Positions 24,801 through 31,379 of a stretch of DNA of 36,983 bases are shown here, piece by piece (positions within the stretch are counted from its first letter, which is position 1; each line of letters begins with the position of its first letter). Location: the NCBI RefSeq assembly GCF_016287535.1, contig NZ_JAEFAJ010000033.1, positions 1 through 36,983 of the forward strand, written 5' to 3'. Both the position numbers and the translations under genes were made by a program. This DNA comes from Ruminococcus sp. GTDB taxonomy: Bacteria; Bacillota; Clostridia; Oscillospirales; Ruminococcaceae. The notes beneath the pieces were generated by a model. That model was not told the origin of the DNA, did no database searches, and saw only the letters and a program-made list of their open reading frames with translations.

Positions 24801-25596
24801 GCCGAGAGTTCTCATACCCGTATTCCCAGGAACCAACTGCGAGTACGACACAGCGAGAGCCTTCGAGAAGGCAGGGGCAAAGCCTGAGGTAGTCGTTATC
24901 CGCAACCTCTCCGCAGGCGATATCGAGGAGAGCGTAAGGTACTTCGAGAACGCTGTGAGATGCTCCGAGATAATCATGATACCCGGCGGCTTCAGCGGCG
25001 GCGACGAGCCTGAGGGAAGCGGAAAGTTCATCACCGCGTTCTTCCGCAACCCGAAAATAAAGGACGCAGTCCACGACCTCCTGAAGAACCGTGACGGACT
25101 TATGCTGGGAATCTGCAACGGCTTCCAGGCTCTCATCAAGCTGGGACTTGTTCCCTACGGCGAGATAATCGACATGGCTGACGACGCTCCCACACTTACC
25201 TTCAATACCATAAACCGCCATCAGTCCATGATGGTCAATACACGTATCGCCTCCAACAAGAGCCCATGGCTCTACGGCTGCGAGGTGGGAGATATACACA
25301 CAGTCGCCATATCACACGGCGAGGGACGCTTCGTAGCTCCGGCAAGTCTCATACAGCAGCTTGCGAACAACGGACAGATAGCCACCCAGTACGTTGACCT
25401 TGACGGCAATCCCACAATGGATATCCGCTACAATCCCAATACCTCCATCGAGGCTATCGAGGGCATAACTTCTCCCGACGGCAGGGTATTCGGCAAAATG
25501 GGACACTCCGAGCGTAAGGGCAGCTATATCTGCAAGAATGTTCAGGGCGAGAAAGACCAGAAGATATTCGAGAGCGGCGTAAAATACTTCAGTTAA
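21892..25596 (+). CDS. purL: Phosphoribosylformylglycinamidine synthase, single chain
   Basis: ATP- and glutamine-dependent purine enzyme converting FGAR to FGAM. It has 1234 residues, the size of clostridial single-chain enzymes in which the PurQ amidotransferase is fused at the C-terminus. Signatures: [13 protein letters not shown] (about residues 222-234), [29 protein letters not shown], a second synthetase-like half with [11 protein letters not shown], and the amidotransferase [10 protein letters not shown] near 980 with the nucleophile in [13 protein letters not shown] (about 1075) and the His/Glu pair in SHGEGRF. GAAGGGAG precedes ATG. No other purine gene is adjacent. Codons are strongly biased, suggesting high expression. 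Confidence 0.97.
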   Translation: [1234 protein letters not shown]

Positions 25597-25597
25597 G

Positions 25598-25626
25598 AAC
25601 TAAGAGCTAAGAACTAAGAACTAAGC
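25598..25626. repeat. Heptad array without a palindrome
   Basis: Four consecutive 7-bp words AAGAACT, AAGAGCT, AAGAACT, AAGAACT occupy 25598-25625 directly after the purL stop. No inverted arm is nearby, so this looks like a solo arm of a third word type. Confidence 0.65.
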
Positions 25627-25628
25627 AG

Positions 25629-25652
25629 GGGCGGATATTATCCGCCCTTTTT
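25629..25652 (+). terminator. Terminator of purL
   Basis: The stem GGGCGGATA (25629-25637) / TATCCGCCC (25639-25647) is followed by T5. Confidence 0.85.
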
Positions 25653-25686
25653 GTTATCCTCACGGATAATGTAACATGAACCCACT

Positions 25687-25762
25687 GTAGGGGCTGGCGT
25701 CCCCGACAGCCCGTGCCTTTTTTAGCCGTTAGCCTGTAGGGGCTGATGCCCACATCAGCCCG
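25687..25762. repeat. Two REP-like palindromes
   Basis: Both start GTAGGGGCT and end AGCCCG. The first is GTAGGGGCTGGCG...CAGCCCG (25687-25713). The second has a perfect stem GGGCTGATG (25740-25748) / CATCAGCCC (25753-25761). A related GTAGGGGC word occurs at 28673. The remainder of the gap up to 25872 holds a further inverted repeat: CCTTCCTTCCCTTCGT near 25792 and ACGAAGGAAGGAAGG near 25850. Confidence 0.65.
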
Positions 25763-25872
25763 ACAATATGTATCGAAGCTCACATATTCTCTCCTTCCTT
25801 CCCTTCGTATGTTATGCACAAATAAAATGAATATTATTGTTAAAAATAAACGAAGGAAGGAAGGGGGGATTT

Positions 25873-26844
25873 TTATTGCATTCCCCAATACCATGACATT
25901 GTATTTTTGAAAGACCTGATATCAAGCTCTTTTTTTGCCGCTTTTAACGAATCCATACTCAATCCTATCTCCTTTGCCTTTTCTGTGAGGAGCTTAACTG
26001 GCTTCGCTTCGCCGCTTCCCAGCTCCGACATGAGGAACTGCCTTGCGAGGTCGGTCTGCCTGGGCTGTGGAGCAGCAAGTCCCATGAGGATATTCTCAGG
26101 GTCAGCCTCGCACTCTCCCTCAAAGGTGAACTCATTGTTCTCACCGAGCCTGAACGCCACGGGCTTTCCCTCTCTGGCAAGGGAGTTCTTTATCTGCATG
26201 ACTATGCGCCTGTCCTCGTCGTGCCTGTCCCTTGCTACGAGAAGAACGCTTCTTGCCGCCACCGTCAGGTCTATGGAGCCAAGTCCGCGGTAAGCCGCCT
26301 TAGCCCCCATGTTCTTGTTCATGTGACCGATGAGGACTACCGCCGTGCCGAACTGCTCCGCGAGATTCGAGAGATAGGACATGACGGGACGGACTTCGTT
26401 CGCTCTGTGCATATCCACCTCCGCTCCGAGATAAGCCTGCAGAGGGTCGAGGATAACGAGCCTTGCGCCGGTCAGCCTCAGGACTTCATCGAGCCGTCCG
26501 TCGGTAATGGTCAGAGGGGACAGGCTCTCGTCAACTCCGCTTATGTAGCCGCAGTCGGCGTCTGCCGCGAGAAGTCTCGGCTTCACTGTATCCGCGAGAC
26601 CGTCCTCGGCGGTCTGAAAGATAACGGGCTGAGGGTACAGCTCCTCACCGGTAAGAGGGTCTTTCGTCTCACCTGTGACAGTTCTTCCCCTTGTGAGGGC
26701 GGCGGCTATATTCAGCGCGAGAGTTGTCTTGCCCTCGCCGGGGTCGCCCTGGATTATAGTCACCTTGCCGTAGGGGATATAGGGATACCACAGCCATTCG
26801 GTCTTGGTCTCCTTTATTTTTGCCATGTTGTACATACCGGTCAT
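25873..26844 (-). CDS. RepA/RecA-like AAA ATPase (AAA_25)
   Basis: 323 residues. The RecA-like core has Walker A GDPGEGKTTLALN (about 33-45), Walker B ARLVILDPLQAYL and the motif VLIGHMNKN followed by YRGLGSIDLTVAARS. This is the AAA_25/RepA-type hexameric helicase-like ATPase, usually found on plasmids, phages and integrated elements with a primase. A C-terminal winged-helix-like part (about 250-323) ends in SFKNTMSWYWG. I chose ATG 26844 because GGAGG lies 8 nt upstream; GTG 26874 is inside that leader. No primase, integrase or other mobile gene is nearby. It may be a remnant or a domesticated gene. Confidence 0.82.
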   Translation of the reverse strand: MTGMYNMAKIKETKTEWLWYPYIPYGKVTIIQGDPGEGKTTLALNIAAALTRGRTVTGETKDPLTGEELYPQPVIFQTAEDGLADTVKPRLLAADADCGYISGVDESLSPLTITDGRLDEVLRLTGARLVILDPLQAYLGAEVDMHRANEVRPVMSYLSNLAEQFGTAVVLIGHMNKNMGAKAAYRGLGSIDLTVAARSVLLVARDRHDEDRRIVMQIKNSLAREGKPVAFRLGENNEFTFEGECEADPENILMGLAAPQPRQTDLARQFLMSELGSGEAKPVKLLTEKAKEIGLSMDSLKAAKKELDIRSFKNTMSWYWGMQ

Positions 26845-26857
26845 TGTTACCGCCTCC

Positions 26858-26874
26858 GTGAAAGAATTTTTCAC
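26858..26874. promoter_or_regulatory. Inverted repeat next to the ATPase ribosome site
   Basis: GTGAAA-GAATT-TTTCAC (26858-26874) lies immediately upstream of the ribosome site. A second palindrome, ATTCAAC-N8-GTTGAAT, lies at 26898-26919. Either could be an operator; there is no T-run for termination. Confidence 0.4.
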
Positions 26875-27040
26875 AATAGGGCTGAAAACGGACTTTATTC
26901 AACCGAAAACAGTTGAATATTGAAAAAGTTTTTCTGAAATTCAGCGTATTAGACAATTTGCTGCATATAATATTGTGTATTTGTAACACTTATCACTGAT
27001 AATTTGTGACCGCCGGCTGTGCAATGTTCATATTTTTGTA

Positions 27041-27069
27041 TTGACTGCCTGAGAAAATTAGTGTATAAT
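27041..27069 (+). promoter_or_regulatory. Sigma-A promoter of glgA
   Basis: TTGACT (27041-27046), 17-bp spacer, TATAAT (27064-27069). The leader is about 50 nt. Confidence 0.87.
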
Positions 27070-27124
27070 ATAAATAAGGTTACATGGATAAGCTGTAACA
27101 ATTTTTTGGATAAGGAGATATGCT

Positions 27125-28579
27125 ATGAATAATATACTATTTGCCGCATCAGAGTGCGTTCCGTTTATAAAGACTGGCGGTCTTGCGGACGTTGTCGGCG
27201 CTCTTCCGCAGTACATCGACAAGAAAAACTTCGACGTAAGAGTCATTATGCCTTATTATACCTGTATACCGGCTAAGTACAGGAACGAATTCAAGTATGT
27301 CCACCATTTCTATATGGATTACGGCATGAGAAGCGAAGGCGTCCATGTCGGCATAATGGAGTATGAGTACAACGGGATAAAGTTCTATTTCGTGGACAAT
27401 GAGTACTATTTCAAGTGCGATACTCCTTATTCTCCCGACCTCAGGTGGGACATCGAGCGCTTTACCTTCTTCTGCAAGGCGGTACTCGCCATACTTCCCG
27501 TTATAGGCTTCCGTCCCGATGTGATACACTGCCACGACTGGCAGGCGTCCATGATACCGGTGTTCCTGCACTCCACCTTTGCCACGAACCCGTTCTACAG
27601 CGCCACAAAGACCATAATGACAATACACAACCTGAAATTCCAGGGCGTGTGGGATATAGATACCTTCAAGTTCAATACGGCTCTGCCTGACTATATGTTC
27701 ACCCCGGACAAGCTGGAGTTCCACAAGGACGCCAATATGCTCAAGGGCGGTCTTGTCTACGCGGACTATATAACCACAGTCTCAGAGACCTATTCCGAGG
27801 AGATAAAGTATCCCTTCTACGGCGAGCAGCTTGACGGACTTCTCCGTGCCCGTTCGGCTTCACTGAGAGGTATACTCAACGGCATAGACTACAAGGTGTT
27901 CGACCCAGCGAATGATGAAAAGATATTCGCCAAGTTCGACGCGAAGACAGTCAAGGCGAAAAAGGCTGAGAACAAGCTGAAGCTTCAGGAGCAGCTGGGA
28001 CTTCCTTCCGACAAGAACAAGTATATGACGGCTATAATATCCCGCCTTACCGACCAGAAGGGTCTTGACCTCATAAACTACGCTATGGAGCGTATCTGTG
28101 ACGCGAACACGCAGTTCGTCATCATCGGAACAGGCGACCCCAAGTATGAGAATATGTTCAGGCACTATCAGTGGAAGTACCCTGAGAGAGTTTCCGCCAA
28201 TATCCTCTATGACGACGACCTCGCCCACAAGGTATACGCCGCGGCGGATACTATCCTTATGCCGTCGCTGTTCGAGCCCTGCGGACTTACGCAGCTCATA
28301 GCCCTGAGATACGGCACTCTGCCGATAGTCCGCGAGACAGGCGGTCTGAAGGATACGGTGCAGCCATATAACGAGTTTGACGGCACAGGAAACGGTTTCT
28401 CCTTCGCGAACTTCAACGGCGACGAGATGCTGTCTGTGATAAATTACTCAAAGAGCATCTACTTCAACCACCGCAAGCAGTGGGACAAAATGGTGCAGAG
28501 AGCGATGGGACAGGACTTCTCGTGGAACAGCTCTGCCCGTCAGTACGAGGGTATGTACAACTGGATGATAAACTGGTAA
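27125..28579 (+). CDS. glgA: Glycogen synthase (GT5, ADP-glucose)
   Basis: Transfers glucose from ADP-glucose to the growing glycogen chain. It has 484 residues, the normal size of bacterial GlgA. The N-terminal GT5 domain starts with ILFAASECVPFIKTGGLADVVG, where KTGGLADV (K16) binds ADP. HCHDWQASMIP and the C-terminal donor-binding FEPCGLTQLIALRYGTLPIVRETGGL are family motifs. AAGGAG lies 7 nt before ATG. The other glycogen genes (glgC, glgB, glgP) are not in this window. It is followed by a terminator. Confidence 0.96.
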   Translation: MNNILFAASECVPFIKTGGLADVVGALPQYIDKKNFDVRVIMPYYTCIPAKYRNEFKYVHHFYMDYGMRSEGVHVGIMEYEYNGIKFYFVDNEYYFKCDTPYSPDLRWDIERFTFFCKAVLAILPVIGFRPDVIHCHDWQASMIPVFLHSTFATNPFYSATKTIMTIHNLKFQGVWDIDTFKFNTALPDYMFTPDKLEFHKDANMLKGGLVYADYITTVSETYSEEIKYPFYGEQLDGLLRARSASLRGILNGIDYKVFDPANDEKIFAKFDAKTVKAKKAENKLKLQEQLGLPSDKNKYMTAIISRLTDQKGLDLINYAMERICDANTQFVIIGTGDPKYENMFRHYQWKYPERVSANILYDDDLAHKVYAAADTILMPSLFEPCGLTQLIALRYGTLPIVRETGGLKDTVQPYNEFDGTGNGFSFANFNGDEMLSVINYSKSIYFNHRKQWDKMVQRAMGQDFSWNSSARQYEGMYNWMINW

Positions 28580-28594
28580 TAAATAAGCTTTATG

Positions 28595-28617
28595 AGGGCG
28601 GAATCCTTCCGCCCTTG
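28595..28617 (+). terminator. Terminator of glgA
   Basis: The stem AGGGCGGAA (28595-28603) / TTCCGCCCT (28607-28615) is followed by TGCTTG. The T-run is weak. Confidence 0.65.
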
Positions 28618-28622
28618 CTTGA

Positions 28623-28819
28623 TAAGTGGAGAGTAGTAAGTGGAGAGTTGAGAGTGGAGAGTGGAGAGTTACGTAGGGGCGGCGACTAATGCGTAATTAT
28701 TGCGCCGTAAGCGATGTACAGGTAAGGGTGTTGTTAAGGGTAAGCGAGTTTACGAGCGAAACGTGGCAAGCGGTCGAGCTGGCTCAGCTCGCAACTCTCA
28801 ACTCTAAACTGTCAACTAA
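28623..28819. repeat. Heptad-armed element with an unrelated core
   Basis: The left arm has AGTGGAG/AGTTGAG words (28625-28670) and the right arm has AACTCTCAACTCTAAACTGT (28792-28811), as in family 1. Instead of the usual two-hairpin core, about 120 bp of different sequence lie between them, with a GTAGGGGCG word at 28673 and the hairpin CGAGCT-GGCTC-AGCTCG at 28774-28790. The HAD gene follows directly. Confidence 0.7.
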
Positions 28820-28836
28820 CGAAAAAGGACGATTCA

Positions 28837-29502
28837 ATGAACAAACTCAAAGGTGCGATATTCGATATGGACGGTCTTATGATAGACACCGAAAAGCTCT
28901 ATCTGAAATTCTGGATACTGGCGGCAAAGGACTACGGCTACGACATGAAGCCGGAGCACGTCTACGCTATCCGCAGTATGGCGAGAAAATTCTCCATACC
29001 AAAGATAAAGAGCTTTCTCGGCGAGGACTGTCCCACAGAGGAGATACGCGCTCACAGGACAGAGCTTATGAGGGAGTACATAAAGGAAAACGGTATAGAG
29101 GTCAAGAAGGGGCTCTTCACCCTGCTGGACTATCTCCGTGACAAGGGTATAAAAATGGCTGTGGCTACCGCGACTCCCAGCAACAGGACAGAGGAGTATC
29201 TGCATACTATCGGAGCCTATGACTATTTCTCGGCTATGGTCTGCGGAGATATGATAACCAACGGAAAGCCTGCTCCCGATATATACCTTACAGCAGCAAG
29301 GGAGCTTGGGCTCCCGCCGCAGGAGTGCGCCGCCTTTGAGGACTCTCCCAACGGCATAACCGCTGCCCATGCCGCAGGCTGCCATGCCATAATGATACCG
29401 GATATGACTCAGCCGGAGGCGGAGCTTGAACCTAAGCTGTCGGCGGTATATGAGAGCCTTGACATGGCAGTGGAATACTTTGAAAGGAGCTCTGGGCAAT
29501 GA
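28837..29502 (+). CDS. HAD-superfamily phosphatase, beta-phosphoglucomutase-like
   Basis: 221 residues of the haloacid dehalogenase superfamily, subgroup IA. Motif I FDMDGLMIDTE has the nucleophile D10 and D12. Motif II is VATATPSNR, motif III the Lys in NGKPAPDIYL, and motif IV is FEDSPNGITAA. A four-helix cap lies between residues 18 and 85. Likely substrates are sugar phosphates; it could be a phosphatase or beta-phosphoglucomutase. Its place after glgA suggests carbohydrate metabolism but does not prove it. The ribosome site AAAGGA is 7 nt before ATG. The following small gene overlaps by ATGA. Confidence 0.9.
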   Translation: MNKLKGAIFDMDGLMIDTEKLYLKFWILAAKDYGYDMKPEHVYAIRSMARKFSIPKIKSFLGEDCPTEEIRAHRTELMREYIKENGIEVKKGLFTLLDYLRDKGIKMAVATATPSNRTEEYLHTIGAYDYFSAMVCGDMITNGKPAPDIYLTAARELGLPPQECAAFEDSPNGITAAHAAGCHAIMIPDMTQPEAELEPKLSAVYESLDMAVEYFERSSGQ

Positions 29503-29747
29503 GCGTTTCGGAAATATTTGAGATACCAAAATACTACTACTTTGAGAGCGGCAACGACTTTTCAGGCAGCAAGGGTGACTTCTCCTATAAGATCGTCAAC
29601 GATGAGAAGCTGAAATGCATGACATGGCACGGGAGACTGTGTTCCATGAAGGCTGAGATAGAGCATGAGGCTGAGTTCGACAGAACTCCGGAGGGCTTTG
29701 CCGATATGGTAAAATGGCTGGAGGAGCAGTTTCTTTTAAGTGAGTAG
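29499..29747 (+). CDS. Small acidic protein of unknown function
   Basis: 82 residues, acidic, without a signal or membrane segment. It starts MSVSEIFEIPKYYYFESG and ends FADMVKWLEEQFLL, which looks amphipathic. No family is recognised. The ATG overlaps the HAD stop by 4 nt, so the two are translated together and the small protein may act with the HAD enzyme. A family-1 repeat begins directly after it. Confidence 0.72.
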   Translation: MSVSEIFEIPKYYYFESGNDFSGSKGDFSYKIVNDEKLKCMTWHGRLCSMKAEIEHEAEFDRTPEGFADMVKWLEEQFLLSE

Positions 29748-29750
29748 CAG

Positions 29751-29900
29751 TAAGTTGAGAGTTGAGAGTGGAGAGTTGAGAGTGGAGAGTTGAGAGTGGA
29801 GAGTGGAGAGTTAATGTGTTTGCTGCGCTCACATTATTTAAATAATATCGCCGAAGGCGATACCACAACTGTCAATTCTCAACTCTCAACTCTCAACTTA
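29751..29900. repeat. Heptad-armed palindrome, family 1 (copy 4, inverted, expanded)
   Basis: The left arm is nine successive heptads of AGTTGAG or AGTGGAG (29753-29812), the longest array in the window. The core is TGTGTTTGCTGCGCTCACA, ATTATTTAAATAAT, then TATCGCC-GAA-GGCGATA (29846-29862). The right arm ends CTCTCAACTCTCAACTTA (29883-29900), the exact complement of 29751-29768. Confidence 0.9.
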
Positions 29901-29910
29901 CAAAAGGGCG

Positions 29911-29939
29911 TTGACAAAAACGGATAGTCGGACTATAAT
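29911..29939 (+). promoter_or_regulatory. Sigma-A promoter of trkA-trkH
   Basis: Perfect TTGACA (29911-29916), 17-bp spacer, perfect TATAAT (29934-29939). The leader is about 57 nt; no c-di-AMP riboswitch is visible in it. Confidence 0.92.
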
Positions 29940-30001
29940 TATATTGAGTAATTGTATCTGCCCGATACTTAATATTATATACATTATTTTACGGAGGAAA
30001 T

Positions 30002-31360
30002 ATGGATATTATAATCGTAGGCTGCGGCAAGGTCGGTTCTTCCCTTGCTGAAGTGCTAAGCAACGAACACAATGTCACCATAATAGACAAGAAGGAAGCA
30101 CTGGTCGAAGCAGCTTCAAATGATTTCGACGTTATGGGCATAGTGGGCAACTGCCTTCAGACTGATGTGCTGGAAGAAGCCAATGTTTCAAAGGCGAATA
30201 TTCTTATCGCAGTTACAGCTTCCGATGAGGTCAATATCCTCTCGTGTCTGATAGCCAAGAAAATGGGCGTCCGCCACTGTATAGCCCGTGTGCGCAGCCC
30301 CGAATTCGACAGACAGCTCGTATTCATGCGTGAGGAGCTGGGTATCAGCATGATGGTGAATCCGGATTATAACGCCGCCAACGAGATAGCAAAGGTACTG
30401 CGCTATCCGGAGGCTATAAATATAGAATCCTTCGCAAAGGGAAGGGTAGATCTCGCGGAGATACGCATAACCGCGGGAAGTATCCTCGACGGAGTGGCTC
30501 TCAGCCAGCTTTCACGCAGAATGAGGCTCGATGTGCTTATATGCGCCGTTCAGCGCGGCGAGGAGCTTACGATACCCAACGGCAATTTCGTTCTCCGTTC
30601 AGGCGACAAGATACACATGACCGCTTCTCACAGCAATATGGTAAAGTTCTTCAAGAGCATAAGCGCCGCTTACCGCGAAAAGCGTGTAAAATCGGCAGTC
30701 CTTATCGGCGGCGGAAGAGTTGCCTATCATCTTGCGCAGCAGCTCATAGAAATGGGAGTCAAGGTAAAGATAATCGAGATAGACCATGAACGCTGCCTTG
30801 AACTCTCAGACAGGCTCAACAAGGTGGATATCTCATGCGCCGACGGTACAGACCACGATATTCTTGAGGAAGAGCGTGTTTACGCCGCAGACGCTGTGGT
30901 CACACTTACCGGCATAGATGAGGAGAATATACTTCTCTCGCTCCTTGCCAAGAACAACGGCGTGGAAAAGGTGGTAACAAAGGTAAACAGAATGTCCCTC
31001 ATGCAGCTTTCGGACACCCTTGACCTTGACAGTATCATCTCTCCCAAGACTATCACGGTAAACCAGATACTCCAGTATGTCCGCGCAAAGCAGAATTCTC
31101 TCGGCAATAATGTCACTACGCTGTACAGACTGGTAAATGACAGACTTGAAGCGATGGAGTTCATAGTACGCGACAAGAAGGATTACGTGGGCATACCGCT
31201 GAAAAAGCTGAAGCTCAGGAGCGGTATCCTCATAGCCAGCATCGCAAGAGGCAATGAACTCATTATCCCCAAGGGAGACGACTGCCTTATGCTGAATGAC
31301 AGCGTGGTCGTAGTTACCACTACAAAGGGTATGCACGACCTTAGCAATATCTTTGACTGA
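30002..31360 (+). CDS. trkA: Potassium uptake regulatory protein TrkA
   Basis: Cytosolic gating ring of the Trk K+ uptake system. It has 452 residues with two tandem RCK_N/RCK_C units: the first NAD-binding loop is VGCGKVGSSLAEVL (5-18), the second IGGGRVAYHLAQQL (about 226-239). Each RCK_C follows (about 140-215 and 370-450). It binds the TrkH pore and responds to nucleotides; in Firmicutes RCK_C domains can bind c-di-AMP. GGAGG is 5 nt before ATG. trkH follows after 19 bp. Confidence 0.96.
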   Translation: MDIIIVGCGKVGSSLAEVLSNEHNVTIIDKKEALVEAASNDFDVMGIVGNCLQTDVLEEANVSKANILIAVTASDEVNILSCLIAKKMGVRHCIARVRSPEFDRQLVFMREELGISMMVNPDYNAANEIAKVLRYPEAINIESFAKGRVDLAEIRITAGSILDGVALSQLSRRMRLDVLICAVQRGEELTIPNGNFVLRSGDKIHMTASHSNMVKFFKSISAAYREKRVKSAVLIGGGRVAYHLAQQLIEMGVKVKIIEIDHERCLELSDRLNKVDISCADGTDHDILEEERVYAADAVVTLTGIDEENILLSLLAKNNGVEKVVTKVNRMSLMQLSDTLDLDSIISPKTITVNQILQYVRAKQNSLGNNVTTLYRLVNDRLEAMEFIVRDKKDYVGIPLKKLKLRSGILIASIARGNELIIPKGDDCLMLNDSVVVVTTTKGMHDLSNIFD

Positions 31361-31379
31361 GGAGCGTACTGCATAATCT

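Noticed and set aside
22330..25299. Long minus-strand frames within purL
   Set aside because: They lie inside a gene with clear family motifs over its whole length and have no start signals; codon bias of purL produces them.
29751..29812. Heptad array as a CRISPR
   Set aside because: The units are 7 bp without spacers and the array is mirrored in a complementary arm; no cas gene is present.
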